Below, one piece after another: positions 8,192-17,187 of a stretch of DNA of 49,112 bases (its first letter is position 1; each line of letters starts with the position of its first letter). The notes beneath the pieces were generated by a model. That model did no database searches. It had not been told where the DNA came from and saw nothing but the letters and a program-made list of their open reading frames with translations. Source of the DNA: Deltaproteobacteria bacterium (GTDB lineage: Bacteria; Bdellovibrionota_B; Oligoflexia; Oligoflexales; Bog-1112); assembly GCA_947466225.1 (NCBI GenBank), contig CANIBL010000015.1:1-49112 (forward strand), written 5' to 3'. Position numbers and translations under genes: made by a program.

Positions 8192-9947
8192 GGCTCCCTC
8201 CTTTTTTCCCCCCGAGGTGCAGCTCAAACAACTGCATATCCCAAGCACCGGTTGGACAACGTTCAGCGCACAATCCGCAATGCACACAGACATCTTCATC
8301 CTTGGCCATGAGTCGACCCGTTTGCGGTACCACCTCAGAAAAAACGTCCTGGGTCATATTCTGTGCTGGGAAAGGAAATTGCATTCGCACCGTTGCCTCG
8401 GGTGCATCCGGAGTAAGGATCAAACATTGGGAAGGACAAATATCAATGCAAGCATCACACTCGATGCAAAGATCTGCACGAAATACCGTTTGCACATCGC
8501 AGTTGAGACAACGAGCCGCTTCTTTCTTTGCCTCCTCTGGGGTGTATCCAGTTTCTACTTCTCTACGTAGCTGTTGCACACGTTCTGCTCCGTGGAGCAT
8601 GGGTACTGGTGTCCGAACCCGAGGCGTATATCGGTTTGTGTAACTCCACTGATTCAATGTAATGCGTTGACTGGTAAGGGAGTGGGTATCTTTTGGAAGA
8701 CTCTTTGGATCTTCTCCACTCAGATAGAGATGAATCGCCAATGCTGCTTGGTGCCCACTGGCTACCCCATAGATAATATTACGGGGCCCCAACGCATCCC
8801 CTCCCACAAAAACAGCAGGGTTTGTGGTTTGCAAACTTACAGGATCTACCTGCAAAAAATCTGGGTGGGCAGAGGAAAATTGCACGCCGCTGGCTGCATC
8901 CACAAAGGGAAACGCCGTACGCTGACCAATCGCAAGAATCACGGCATCGCACGGTATCGTGATCGGAGGGGTAGCAGCAAAAACCGGCCCCCATTTTCCT
9001 TCTGCATCGTAGCATGTCTCCAGCGGTTGAAATTGAACTCCGACCAAGACACTACCCTCAACCAAAAAGGCTATGGGTAAAAGCCCATTGCGAAAAATCA
9101 CCTGTTCTTCTTTGGCTTCTTCTTTCTCCCAAGGAGAAGCCAACATCTGCCCATAGGTTTCGGGTGCGATCACGGATACGATCTCTGCTCCCAATCGCAA
9201 AGCCGTTCGACTGCAATCCATGGCCGTATTGCCACCTCCGATTACCACCACTCGCTTCGGTACATCGGAGCGATGCTCAAAATGCACGCTGGCCAAAAAT
9301 CCTAGGCCCACATGAATATGGGCTGCAGCTTCTTGACGACCAGGTAAAAGCAAGTCCTTTGCCAGCGGCGCACCGGTACCCAAGAAGATGGCATCAAAGC
9401 CTTGGGATTGAAGATCATGCAAGTTTTTCACCGGCGTGGAGAAATGGCAGATCACCCCTTGCTGCAATACAAAGTCAATCTCTTCGTTTAATACGCGTTC
9501 TGGCAAGCGAAATGCAGGTACCTGCACCCGCATAGCACCGCCGGCTCGCGCCTCTTGTTCGAAAATCTCTAGGGTGTACCCATACTGAGCCAGATCATGT
9601 GCCACAGCAAGAGAAGTAGGCCCTGCACCGATGAGGGCGACACGTTTCCCTTGGGTTTTGGCTACTGCTACCACAGCCGGCATATCGCCTTTGTAGTCTG
9701 CCGTAGCACGCTTAATAGCACAGATGGCTACGGGCTTCTCATCTACTCGCCCGCGACGACAAGCGGGTTCGCAAGGCCGATCACACACCCGACCCAATAT
9801 GCCAGGAAACAAGTTCGATTCTCGATTGAGAAGGTAAGCCTCTTGAAACTTACCCTCAGCAACCAGACGAATATAGGCAGGAACCGCAGTATGAGCGGGA
9901 CACGCATGTTGGCAATCGACAACCTTGTGATAGCTGTCGGTATTCAT
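8175..9947 (-). CDS. NAD(P)H-dependent FAD/iron-sulfur oxidoreductase (glutamate synthase small-subunit type) with C-terminal ferredoxin motifs
   Basis: Flavoprotein of 590 residues that probably moves electrons between NAD(P)H and ferredoxin-type carriers. It starts with a GltD/DPYD-type Fe-S domain (CQHACPAHT near residue 12, then VCDRPCEPACRRG). An FAD-binding GAGPTSLA follows near residue 110 and an NAD(P)-binding GGGNTAMD near 237. The C-terminus has CLNCD, CIECDACIDICP (about 495) and CVHCGLCAERCP (about 560), enough cysteines for two [4Fe-4S] clusters. ATG at 9947 has AAAGGAG upstream; a longer frame to 10085 is rejected because it runs through the palindromic element. It overlaps korA by 17 bases, so the two probably work as one electron-transfer complex. 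Confidence 0.88.
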   Translation of the reverse strand: MNTDSYHKVVDCQHACPAHTAVPAYIRLVAEGKFQEAYLLNRESNLFPGILGRVCDRPCEPACRRGRVDEKPVAICAIKRATADYKGDMPAVVAVAKTQGKRVALIGAGPTSLAVAHDLAQYGYTLEIFEQEARAGGAMRVQVPAFRLPERVLNEEIDFVLQQGVICHFSTPVKNLHDLQSQGFDAIFLGTGAPLAKDLLLPGRQEAAAHIHVGLGFLASVHFEHRSDVPKRVVVIGGGNTAMDCSRTALRLGAEIVSVIAPETYGQMLASPWEKEEAKEEQVIFRNGLLPIAFLVEGSVLVGVQFQPLETCYDAEGKWGPVFAATPPITIPCDAVILAIGQRTAFPFVDAASGVQFSSAHPDFLQVDPVSLQTTNPAVFVGGDALGPRNIIYGVASGHQAALAIHLYLSGEDPKSLPKDTHSLTSQRITLNQWSYTNRYTPRVRTPVPMLHGAERVQQLRREVETGYTPEEAKKEAARCLNCDVQTVFRADLCIECDACIDICPSQCLILTPDAPEATVRMQFPFPAQNMTQDVFSEVVPQTGRLMAKDEDVCVHCGLCAERCPTGAWDMQLFELHLGGKKGGSHGCRK

Positions 9948-9967
9948 ACTTTCTCCTTTAATGGTGG

Positions 9968-10004
9968 TTTTTTTTCGGAACCAGCTGCGCAGTTTCCGAA
10001 AAAA
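9968..10004. repeat. Palindromic element with conserved core, copy B
   Basis: Core AACCAGCTGCGCAGTTT (9979-9995) sits in perfectly complementary arms TTTTTTCGG and CCGAAAAAA. It lies downstream of the thioesterase gene. T is on the 5' side and A on the 3' side, the opposite of an intrinsic terminator, and this holds when read on either strand. Confidence 0.7.
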
Positions 10005-10015
10005 TCCTATACCCG

Positions 10016-10495
10016 TTATTTCATCTTGACTGACAACGTCAGTGTAAAGCGTGCGATGGGGATATCGCCAGTTTTTTTCGGGCAAGTTGCAACAACATCG
10101 ATAGGCGCGTGGGTGCGTTCACCGGTTTTTTGCGCGGTATTCAATAGCTCTTGGATTTTCCCCCCATCCTGACAATGGAAATAGGTTCTGGCTTCTGGCC
10201 GTTTGAGAAATTCGGCCTTCAAATCTTTGAAGACGATCGAGAATTTTTTCTTCTGCTTCTTCATCAAATGAAAGGCAATGAGACCGCTGGCAAGATCAGC
10301 CCCACAAACCAAGGCTCCCATGTACATGGAATTAAGGTGATTTCGCGTCTGACGCCGCAAGGGAAGAGATACGATGGTATGAGCCTCATCCAGTGCCTCC
10401 ACTGTCGGGCATACATGATAGAGCATGGGTACTTTGATGAAGCTCCACAGGCGAAGGCTCGCTGTTTGACGGATTTTTTCTAGAAAATCAGGCAT
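10016..10495 (-). CDS. Hotdog-fold thioesterase-like protein (DUF4442/PaaI type)
   Basis: Small protein of 160 residues. The central helix region RNHLNSMYMGALVCGADLASG (about residues 55-75) and the following beta-rich half resemble DUF4442/PaaI-type hotdog proteins, which usually hydrolyse acyl-CoA thioesters. The N-terminus (FLEKIRQTASLRLW) is typical of DUF4442. The start is ATG at 10495, preceded by AGAGGAGG at good spacing; the longer frame to 10546 runs through the promoter and is not used. It probably has its own promoter upstream. The substrate is unknown. With FadD and the oxidoreductases nearby, a role in acyl-CoA housekeeping is possible but is inference. Confidence 0.72.
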   Translation of the reverse strand: MPDFLEKIRQTASLRLWSFIKVPMLYHVCPTVEALDEAHTIVSLPLRRQTRNHLNSMYMGALVCGADLASGLIAFHLMKKQKKKFSIVFKDLKAEFLKRPEARTYFHCQDGGKIQELLNTAQKTGERTHAPIDVVATCPKKTGDIPIARFTLTLSVKMK

Positions 10496-10537
10496 AAAAA
10501 AACCTCCTCTTATATACATTTGGACTGTACGTCCCCA

Positions 10538-10543
10538 ATTATA
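10538..10543 (-). promoter_or_regulatory. -10 box for the thioesterase gene
   Basis: On the minus strand a perfect TATAAT lies about 42 bases before the ATG at 10495, giving a 5' leader of about 35 bases. No good -35 hexamer is seen at 16-18 bases, so the promoter is tentative. Confidence 0.35.
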
Positions 10544-10568
10544 CAAGCGAAGGTCAAAAGTAAAAAAA

Positions 10569-12707
10569 TTACTTTCTAGTTAGAAAGGTCCTGCAGTCTT
10601 GGTTGGTACGAATCCGGCTTAGATATTCAGGTGTAGAGTCTGGAGATTGCAGAATCTCCTTGGCAACAGCAATGCGGGCCGCATAAAATTTTCCCGCTGT
10701 GACAGTACCAATTTCATCCCCGCCGGTAGGGATATTTTTCTCCATAAATTCGGATAGCTCTGTTACTTCCTCTACCATCCGTAGTATAGACTCGCGAGTT
10801 TTCTGTGAATATGGCTGTTTTGCTGCTTCGTAGCAGCCCCACTGATACATATTACCAGACATTCTCTTGGACACGCCAGACTCTGGAAAACTATTGGCAT
10901 TATCGATACATCTCATCGAAGACCAAGTTGGATTCGATTTGGCTACAAATATATTCTCGAAATGTCGATCTAGATTTCCTAAGAAAAAATCAAATAGGGT
11001 AAACCATTCAAAAGCGGTTTGCTCGCCTTCATTCTGGGTTTTAGTTACAAGTGGAGAGGTTTCCTTGGCTGGTCCATACCCCTCTACAAATTCAATGAAA
11101 ACCCCGTCTATTTCTTCTTCAGCTGGCAGTGAGGTCACCAAACAAATGGGTACCAGATGAGGCAATTGAGGCAATTGAATACCAATGAGTTGTGCAGTCT
11201 GCATCATTCGAGCCGCCAAACGAAAGGCCATGACCTCTCGCAAGGGTTCCCCAGTCCCACCCAACTCTGTTGAACTACTTAGCTTAGCCGCTTGTCCGAA
11301 TGTTTTTTTGTACCAAGGTAAATGCGCAGCACTTTTAAATAGGCCAATTCGAGACTGCTCTTCTATATCTGAAAGAAAGATGGCACCAGTGCTACCACCG
11401 GCAGGTTCAACTTTCCCGCCCCACAATAGCGCTAATTTCGCATTCGCTATCTGTTGGAGAAATCCTATTAGACGAGATTCGGCATTCTCTGGATCTAACA
11501 TTTGAAGAGAATGTTTCAAATATTCAACCTGCTTCAGATTGTCTCTTTTTTCTGCCGCCACCAAATATGCCCGCAAATTTTCCCCACATGTATGGTAAAT
11601 CTCTGACTTTTTCTCGGCGCGCGTTAGTGCATATTTTCGAATTTCCCCGAACTGCTGTTTAGTTAGTGCAGCAGCTCTACAATAAGAGAGAAGATCTTGC
11701 TCCATCGCCAACTGAGAAATTGCCTCTTTTTGGTGAAGATCATGCACCCATTTCAAATTTGATTCTAACCCGGAAAGTTCTGGATATCGATGTTTGGGAA
11801 GTTGACGCGTCTTAATATCCTCCAACGTTTTCAACTGAATCGTCATCAATTCAACAGAAAAAACATCTGATTTCGGATCTAAAATTCGATAGATATTTTT
11901 GGATAAGGCATCTACACGCAAAAATGCATTGTATCGATCCATCGGCTCTTCTATGGAAGCAAGATCTGCTTCTAGAAGCGAAATCAATTCCCCGTGAATT
12001 TGTAGACTATTGTACATGAAGTACAGACGCGAAAAAATGGGCAATACCGAGGAGTTTGATAAATTCGCAATGTAGTGACTCAAAGAATGACCATCAATCT
12101 CATGATCTGCATTCATGGGAAAATGTAAGATTTGACCAAACTTATTCGTTAAGTGAAGATAATTTTTTTGTGCGATTCGATCTCCATCCATTCGAATTCT
12201 CAGGTTACTCCCTTGCATAGTACTGGCCAATTCTGCTTGAGAAGAATGAGCCAAATATCCCTTCACCCCGAACGTGATCGATTGAATCTGGGTGTCGTGT
12301 TTTTCGGCTCTTTTCTGTTTAAAAGCCAAAATTTCCGCCAATTGGCCTGCTTCCCCAGCACCAACAAACCGCACCAGTTTTCCTCTCGCTATATAATTTG
12401 TTATTTTTTCACGAAAGGCTGCATTTCCTCGTAGCGATTTTTCCAGGCGATCTGCGCGATGCATGGTAGTCTGATCACCATTCAATCCATTGCCAGTCCC
12501 AGACAACAACCGGACGGCTGCGCCTTCTCGCATAGAGGGCTCATAACGAAATACGACCATCAAATTTCCATTTGGATCCTCGCGTGGGTATACATCACAA
12601 AAAATTGCTGCGTCTAATAAGAAGGGAATAGAAAAAGTGCTATGTTGGACAAAAAAATTGCTTTCCTCTGCCGGAGGGCTTCTGAGTGCTTGCAAATAGT
12701 AGCCCAT
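10569..12707 (-). CDS. PI3/PI4-kinase-like protein, main frame (5' end frameshifted)
   Basis: Frame of 712 residues whose C-terminal third has the landmarks of the phosphatidylinositol 3/4-kinase fold. These are RIGLFKS with a candidate ATP-binding Lys (about residue 456), a helix LREVMAFRLA with its Glu (about 490), the catalytic loop FLGNLDRHFENIFV (about 577) and CIDNANSFP (about 601) as the metal-binding segment. Similar domains occur in host-acting bacterial effectors and in HipA-like kinases. The N-terminal 400 residues are unrecognised. The first ATG (12707) has no ribosome site, and the frame stays open and protein-like upstream to a TGA at 12783-12785. A signal-peptide frame starting at 12979 joins it if one A is added to the A6 run at 12740-12745. 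The real gene is therefore probably 12979-10569. Confidence 0.7.
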   Translation of the reverse strand: MGYYLQALRSPPAEESNFFVQHSTFSIPFLLDAAIFCDVYPREDPNGNLMVVFRYEPSMREGAAVRLLSGTGNGLNGDQTTMHRADRLEKSLRGNAAFREKITNYIARGKLVRFVGAGEAGQLAEILAFKQKRAEKHDTQIQSITFGVKGYLAHSSQAELASTMQGSNLRIRMDGDRIAQKNYLHLTNKFGQILHFPMNADHEIDGHSLSHYIANLSNSSVLPIFSRLYFMYNSLQIHGELISLLEADLASIEEPMDRYNAFLRVDALSKNIYRILDPKSDVFSVELMTIQLKTLEDIKTRQLPKHRYPELSGLESNLKWVHDLHQKEAISQLAMEQDLLSYCRAAALTKQQFGEIRKYALTRAEKKSEIYHTCGENLRAYLVAAEKRDNLKQVEYLKHSLQMLDPENAESRLIGFLQQIANAKLALLWGGKVEPAGGSTGAIFLSDIEEQSRIGLFKSAAHLPWYKKTFGQAAKLSSSTELGGTGEPLREVMAFRLAARMMQTAQLIGIQLPQLPHLVPICLVTSLPAEEEIDGVFIEFVEGYGPAKETSPLVTKTQNEGEQTAFEWFTLFDFFLGNLDRHFENIFVAKSNPTWSSMRCIDNANSFPESGVSKRMSGNMYQWGCYEAAKQPYSQKTRESILRMVEEVTELSEFMEKNIPTGGDEIGTVTAGKFYAARIAVAKEILQSPDSTPEYLSRIRTNQDCRTFLTRK

Positions 12708-12979
12708 GAGTTCTGGATTGCTGAGAATATCGGAAAAGGAAAAAATATCAAATGATTTACCTCGGGTAAAGCGATAGAAAGTTCATCAGCAGAGACCGTA
12801 ATCTCTTGCAATGATCGATCTTCTCGATGTGGCTGTGCTGCATCAATATGAATGATCAACGCCTTTAATGCCGATTCGAAAGAAAACGGAGAGGCTGCAT
12901 GCAATCCTCCAGATAAAAAAAGCGCTACACAGCACAGCAACTGACGGGTGCTCTTTGCAAAGAGGGAATGCATTGGCAT
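12614..12979 (-). pseudogene. 5' part of the PI-kinase-like gene, in another frame: signal peptide
   Basis: This frame begins at ATG 12979 (second ATG 12973) after GGAGAAGG, a good ribosome site that the main frame lacks. It encodes a typical Sec signal peptide, with LLCCVALFLSGGLHA and a cleavage site after LHA. About 50 sensible residues follow, after which the sequence becomes unlike the main frame. Adding a single A to the A6 run at 12740-12745 continues it directly into SFSDILSNPELMGYY of the kinase frame. I read the two as one gene for a secreted protein of about 800 residues. The single-base loss may be a real mutation, a phase-variable tract or an assembly error. Confidence 0.6.
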
Positions 12980-13033
12980 AAAAAACCTTCTCCAATAGAA
13001 TTGCAGGGTTGCAAAACCAGGGAGAATACCAAC

Positions 13034-13065
13034 AAAAAGGCAATGTCGAGCGGTTTATTTTTGCC
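13034..13065 (-). terminator. Possible terminator of the DUF2760-to-pruA operon
   Basis: Minus strand, 33 bases after the pruA stop: arms GGCAA and TTGCC with a long loop, followed by TTTTT. The stem is short and the loop large, so this is tentative. Confidence 0.3.
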
Positions 13066-13097
13066 AAAAAATCATTCTATAATTAGATACATACCTT

Positions 13098-14720
13098 CTA
13101 TGCTTCTCCCAAAAATGGATATCGATAGTCGGTAATCGGCACGTAATTTTCCTTGATGGTACGAGAAGAGGTCCATCGAAGCAAATTTGACGGACTGCCT
13201 GCTTTGTCATTGGTCCCAGATTTACGGCTTCCACCAAAGGGTTGCAACCCCACCACTGCACCGGTGGGTTTGTCATTCACGTAGAAATTGCCTGCTGAAT
13301 AGGTGAGTCGACGAGAGAGATCGTGAATGACTTGTTGATCTTGGGCAAAAATCGCCCCCGTTAAGGCATAGGGCGTAGAGGTATCACACAAGGTGAGTGC
13401 GTCCTCCAACGCGGCATCGGGATAGACATAGACGGATAAGACTGGGCCAAAAATTTCCTCTGTCATAGAGCGATACCGAGGATCTGTGGTTTGAATCACC
13501 GTAGGCGGAATGAAAAATCCTTCTCGATCATCCCCTTTTCCTCCACAGAGAATCTCTACCCCTGAGGCTTGCTTGGCATGATCCAAATACCCTTGAATCC
13601 GCGTGAAGGCCTGTTGATTGATCACGGCATTGACAAAATTGCGAAAATCCAGAGGACTTCCCACACGCAAGCTAGCGGTTTCTTCCACTAGCTGGGCTTT
13701 TACCTTCGGCCATAGCGACTGGGGAATGTAGGCACGAGAGGCAGCAGAGCACTTTTGTCCTTGATACTCAAAAGCACCACGTAAAAGCGCAGTAGAAAGT
13801 GCAGCTGGATCTGCAGAGGCATGAGCAAAGACAAAATCTTTGCCCCCAGTTTCGCCCACCACACGAGGATAATTTCGATAGGTGCTGAGATTTTGCCCCA
13901 CTTGATGCCACAGCGTTTCAAAGGTCTTGGTCGATCCCGTAAAGTGAATCCCGGCAAGAGAAGGATGTTGCAAGGATTGGGTCCCAATCATCTGGGCATC
14001 TCCCATGACCAAGTTAATGACCCCTGGTGGCAACCCGGCCTCCTCCAGCATTTGCAAACCGTAATAGGAAGCTAACATAGCTTCCGGCGCTGGTTTCCAT
14101 AGCACACTGCACCCCATCAAAGCTGGCGCTGTAGCCAGATTGATAGAAATTGAGGTGAAGTTAAAGGGACCTACAGCAAAAACAAATCCTTCGAGTCCAC
14201 GTACCTCACTTCGGTTCCATTGACCAGAAGGGGAATACATCGGCTGTTGGCTATAGATTCCCTCAGCAAAATAGGCATTGAATCGTAGGAAGTCGATGAG
14301 TTCGCATACCGCATCGACTTCGGATTGAAATACGTTTTTGTCTTGCGCGAGCATCGTAGACGCATTGATACGGTCTCGATAGGTTTCGGTAAGCAACGTT
14401 GCCGCACGCAGAAACACACTGGCGCGTTCATTCCAGGGTAACCGCGCCCAGTCGCGTTGCGCCTCTACGCCAGCTTGTATGGCGCGTTGAATGTCTTCTG
14501 GCGTAGCAAGGGCCATGGTGGCGATCTGTTGGGTTTTGGCATGAGGACAAAAGACGGCTTGCTGGGGACGATCAAAGTATTTTTTACCGCCGATTACCAA
14601 GGGGATTTCGGTGACCTGTTGCTGCTGGCGCAACAGCTCGGTTTTCAATCGAAGTTTTTCGGGGGATCCGGGGCCGTAGTTGCGAATGGGTTCATTGATG
14701 GGCGTAGGAATGTGATACAT
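13098..14720 (-). CDS. pruA: L-glutamate gamma-semialdehyde (1-pyrroline-5-carboxylate) dehydrogenase
   Basis: Oxidises glutamate semialdehyde to glutamate with NAD+, the second step of proline catabolism. The product has 540 residues. ALDH landmarks are in order: AVGPFNFTSI with the catalytic Asn, the catalytic Glu in VVGETGGKDF (about residue 285), the nucleophile in YQGQKCSAASR (about 323), EEIFGPVLSVY and PFGGSRKSG near the end. Length and motif wording match the stand-alone P5CDH type of the mitochondrial enzyme (ALDH4A1) better than bifunctional PutA. The start is ATG 14720 with AAGGAGCGCC; a longer frame to 15053 runs into rsmE and is rejected. It is the last gene of the operon, 52 bases after rsmE. 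No proline dehydrogenase is present in the window. Confidence 0.93.
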   Translation of the reverse strand: MYHIPTPINEPIRNYGPGSPEKLRLKTELLRQQQQVTEIPLVIGGKKYFDRPQQAVFCPHAKTQQIATMALATPEDIQRAIQAGVEAQRDWARLPWNERASVFLRAATLLTETYRDRINASTMLAQDKNVFQSEVDAVCELIDFLRFNAYFAEGIYSQQPMYSPSGQWNRSEVRGLEGFVFAVGPFNFTSISINLATAPALMGCSVLWKPAPEAMLASYYGLQMLEEAGLPPGVINLVMGDAQMIGTQSLQHPSLAGIHFTGSTKTFETLWHQVGQNLSTYRNYPRVVGETGGKDFVFAHASADPAALSTALLRGAFEYQGQKCSAASRAYIPQSLWPKVKAQLVEETASLRVGSPLDFRNFVNAVINQQAFTRIQGYLDHAKQASGVEILCGGKGDDREGFFIPPTVIQTTDPRYRSMTEEIFGPVLSVYVYPDAALEDALTLCDTSTPYALTGAIFAQDQQVIHDLSRRLTYSAGNFYVNDKPTGAVVGLQPFGGSRKSGTNDKAGSPSNLLRWTSSRTIKENYVPITDYRYPFLGEA

Positions 14721-14772
14721 GGCGCTCCTTCTAGGCTTTTTTTGCTTTCTGTTGCAAAAGAGGCTAGCGCAT

Positions 14773-15501
14773 TCAACGAGAAAAAGCCAGAACCGCAACC
14801 CCTGCGATAGCAGCGGTTGTAGCCCGCAAGATCGAAGTACCAAGAGCAACAGGCGCAAATCCTGCCTCTCGAAATCCCGTATTCTCTGAGGCAGAAAATC
14901 CTTTCTCAGATCCAATAGCCAATACAGACGACCGCTGTTTATCAAGTCCTGTACCGAGAGAAGTTGTAGCATCGGGATCCAATACCCAACGCTGGGCCTC
15001 CATCGGGAATGGATTGCCTTGCAACAGGGCGCTCCAACTGGACCAGACTTCAATGGTGGGAATCGTGGGACGTTTACATTGTTTCACAGCGGTAAGCAAA
15101 ATTCGCTGCCAGCGAGCTTGGGCAGATTCGCTACCGCGATATCTCGCAGTGCCCTCGGAAAGAAAGAGATGAAACGCATCTACGCCCAATTCTACCAAAG
15201 GCGGCAGTAGGTCATCACAAGAGTTGGGTTTCAATGCACCGAGGCACACGATACAAGCCGGTTTTTTGGGCTGAGGTTCTGCTACTTGTGTAATTCGTAC
15301 TCGGGCAATTTTTGATGCAAGGCTCTCAATACAGCCTTGTGCCACCCACCCGGTCCCGTCGAATACTTCGATTTCCGTTCCAACGGGGAGACGTAAAACT
15401 TTTGCCAGATGTACATGCTCGGCTCCCTCGACAGAGACACTCTCTGTATCAGAAGCAGAGACGAAAAAACGAAAGCGATGGGGATGCATATTGGGACTCA
15501 C
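14773..15501 (-). CDS. rsmE: 16S rRNA (uracil1498-N3)-methyltransferase
   Basis: Methylates N3 of U1498 in 16S rRNA using S-adenosylmethionine. The product has 242 residues, the usual RsmE length. An N-terminal PUA-like domain (HRFRFFV...HLAKVLRLPVGTEIEVFDGTG) is followed by a SPOUT methyltransferase domain ending in the knot motifs IGSEKGFSASE and ALGTSILRATTA. The GTG at 15501 overlaps the fadD stop as GTGA, so translation is coupled; an ATG at 15489 is the alternative start. It is a housekeeping gene embedded in a mixed operon. Confidence 0.93.
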   Translation of the reverse strand: MSPNMHPHRFRFFVSASDTESVSVEGAEHVHLAKVLRLPVGTEIEVFDGTGWVAQGCIESLASKIARVRITQVAEPQPKKPACIVCLGALKPNSCDDLLPPLVELGVDAFHLFLSEGTARYRGSESAQARWQRILLTAVKQCKRPTIPTIEVWSSWSALLQGNPFPMEAQRWVLDPDATTSLGTGLDKQRSSVLAIGSEKGFSASENTGFREAGFAPVALGTSILRATTAAIAGVAVLAFSR

Positions 15502-17168
15502 GCTGGCTGCACATTATCTTTGAGGCAACGACGTAACACTTTCCCCACATTGCTTTTGGGTAAATCATCCCGAAACTCAACATACTTGGGGACTTTATAC
15601 CCAGTGAGATGTTGCTTGCAATACTCTCGGACCTGCGCTTCTGTTAGATTCAAATCCTTGCGTACGATAAAGATTTTTACGGCTTCTCCGGATTTTCCAT
15701 CTGACACTCCCACCACCGCCACTTCTTTTACTTGGGCGTGATTGGCCACTACATCCTCAATCTCATTGGGATACACATTAAATCCGGATACAATAATCAT
15801 GTCTTTTTTTCGGTCGATGATGGTGACAAACCCAGATTTGTCCATAATGGCAATATCACCGGTTTTAAGCCACCCATCTGCTGTCAATACCTCTTGGGTT
15901 TCTTTTGGACGCTGCCAATAGCCCTGCATCACTTGCGGGCCTTTTACCCAAATCTCCCCGGGACTGCCCAATTGTACTTCTTGCCCAGCATCATCTCGAA
16001 TGGAGACCCAGGTTGAAGATAGGGGGATTCCGATACTGCCAGTAAATGTATCCAGATTTAATGGATTGATGCACACCGCAGGCGAGGTTTCCGTTAACCC
16101 ATAGGCTTGTGTCAATGCCACACCGGTAACTTGCTTCCACTTGTTGGCGACTGCAGTTTGTACAGCCATCCCCCCACCCAAGGCCAAGCGAAAGTGAGAA
16201 AAGTCTAGAGATGCAAAATCGGGGTGATTGAGCAATGCATTGAACAGTGTATTCACACCGCCAAAAGCGGTAAAGGGATGGGTACGCAGTTCTCGCAAGA
16301 AAGCTTTCATATCTCGTGGGTTTGGAATGAGCACATTAAATGCCCCAAAAGAAAAATAGGCCAAACTCACCGTAAGCGAGAAAATATGATAGAGCGGCAA
16401 TGCGGTGATCAACACCTCTTGCTTCTTACCCAAAGAAGGTTTGAGCCACAAATACGCTTGAGAGATATTGGCTATGAGATTGCCATGAGACAACATCGCG
16501 CCTTTAGATACCCCAGTGGTGCCCCCTGTATATTGAAGAAAGGCCAGATCATGGGATTCTAGTTGCGGCGAAGTGTAGCTGAGGCTTTGCCCCGTCTGCA
16601 GCATCTGCGTAAACAACACGGAATTCGGGAGAGAAAAAGCAGGTACAAGTTTCTTCACCTTCCGAATTACAAAATTTACCACAGCCCTTTTGGGCTGAGG
16701 AAACAAATCTCCAATCGACGTCAAAATGACATGAGGCACCTTGTGCTGCTTTTGAACTTCCTCTACCACGTGAGCAAAATTCTCTAGCACCACCAGAACT
16801 TTGGCTCCTGAATCTTGTAGCTGGTGCAACAACTCTCGCGCTGTATACAGCGGATTTACATTCACCATCACCAATCCACTGCGCAACACCGCACTCATGG
16901 TGATGATGTATTGATGCAAATTGGGCATCATGACCGCAACCCGATCCCCCTTTTGCAACTTCAAATGGGACAACAAGTAGGCTGCCATGGCGCGAGACTG
17001 AGTGTCGATATCCCCAAAGGTGCGAGTGGCACCCATGCAAGAAAAAGCCGGGAGATCTCGATATTGGGAAAATCGATCCTGCAACAATGCTTGCAAGGTA
17101 GAAAACTCCCCTACAGGCAAATCCGCAGGAACGGAAGACGGGTAAGACCGTAACCAAGGACGTTCCAT
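15498..17168 (-). CDS. fadD: Long-chain fatty acid-CoA ligase
   Basis: Activates fatty acids to acyl-CoA at the inner membrane with ATP. The product has 556 residues, close to E. coli FadD. The AMP-binding P-loop QYTGGTTGVSKGAMLSH, AYGLTETSP, the GWLKTGDIA motif with its ATP-binding Asp, the DRKKDMIIVSGFNVYP linker motif and the C-terminal KSNVGKVLRR with the catalytic Lys are all present. The start is ATG 17168, which has GGAGAG at good spacing; the longer frame to 17216 overlaps the DedA gene and is rejected. It sits 19 bases after dedA and overlaps rsmE by 4 bases. Confidence 0.94.
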   Translation of the reverse strand: MERPWLRSYPSSVPADLPVGEFSTLQALLQDRFSQYRDLPAFSCMGATRTFGDIDTQSRAMAAYLLSHLKLQKGDRVAVMMPNLHQYIITMSAVLRSGLVMVNVNPLYTARELLHQLQDSGAKVLVVLENFAHVVEEVQKQHKVPHVILTSIGDLFPQPKRAVVNFVIRKVKKLVPAFSLPNSVLFTQMLQTGQSLSYTSPQLESHDLAFLQYTGGTTGVSKGAMLSHGNLIANISQAYLWLKPSLGKKQEVLITALPLYHIFSLTVSLAYFSFGAFNVLIPNPRDMKAFLRELRTHPFTAFGGVNTLFNALLNHPDFASLDFSHFRLALGGGMAVQTAVANKWKQVTGVALTQAYGLTETSPAVCINPLNLDTFTGSIGIPLSSTWVSIRDDAGQEVQLGSPGEIWVKGPQVMQGYWQRPKETQEVLTADGWLKTGDIAIMDKSGFVTIIDRKKDMIIVSGFNVYPNEIEDVVANHAQVKEVAVVGVSDGKSGEAVKIFIVRKDLNLTEAQVREYCKQHLTGYKVPKYVEFRDDLPKSNVGKVLRRCLKDNVQPA

Positions 17169-17187
17169 ATCGTGACTCTCCTTTTTC

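Noticed and set aside
9968..10004. Reading the palindromic element as an ordinary intrinsic terminator
   Set aside because: The stem is preceded by T and followed by A on both strands; a canonical terminator needs a T run after the stem.
9948..10085. Longer N-terminus for the FAD/iron-sulfur oxidoreductase
   Set aside because: It would be coded by the palindromic element and the end of the thioesterase gene; ATG 9947 has a clear ribosome site and begins the conserved domain.
14721..15053. Longer N-terminus for PruA
   Set aside because: It overlaps rsmE on the same strand in another frame and resembles no aldehyde dehydrogenase.
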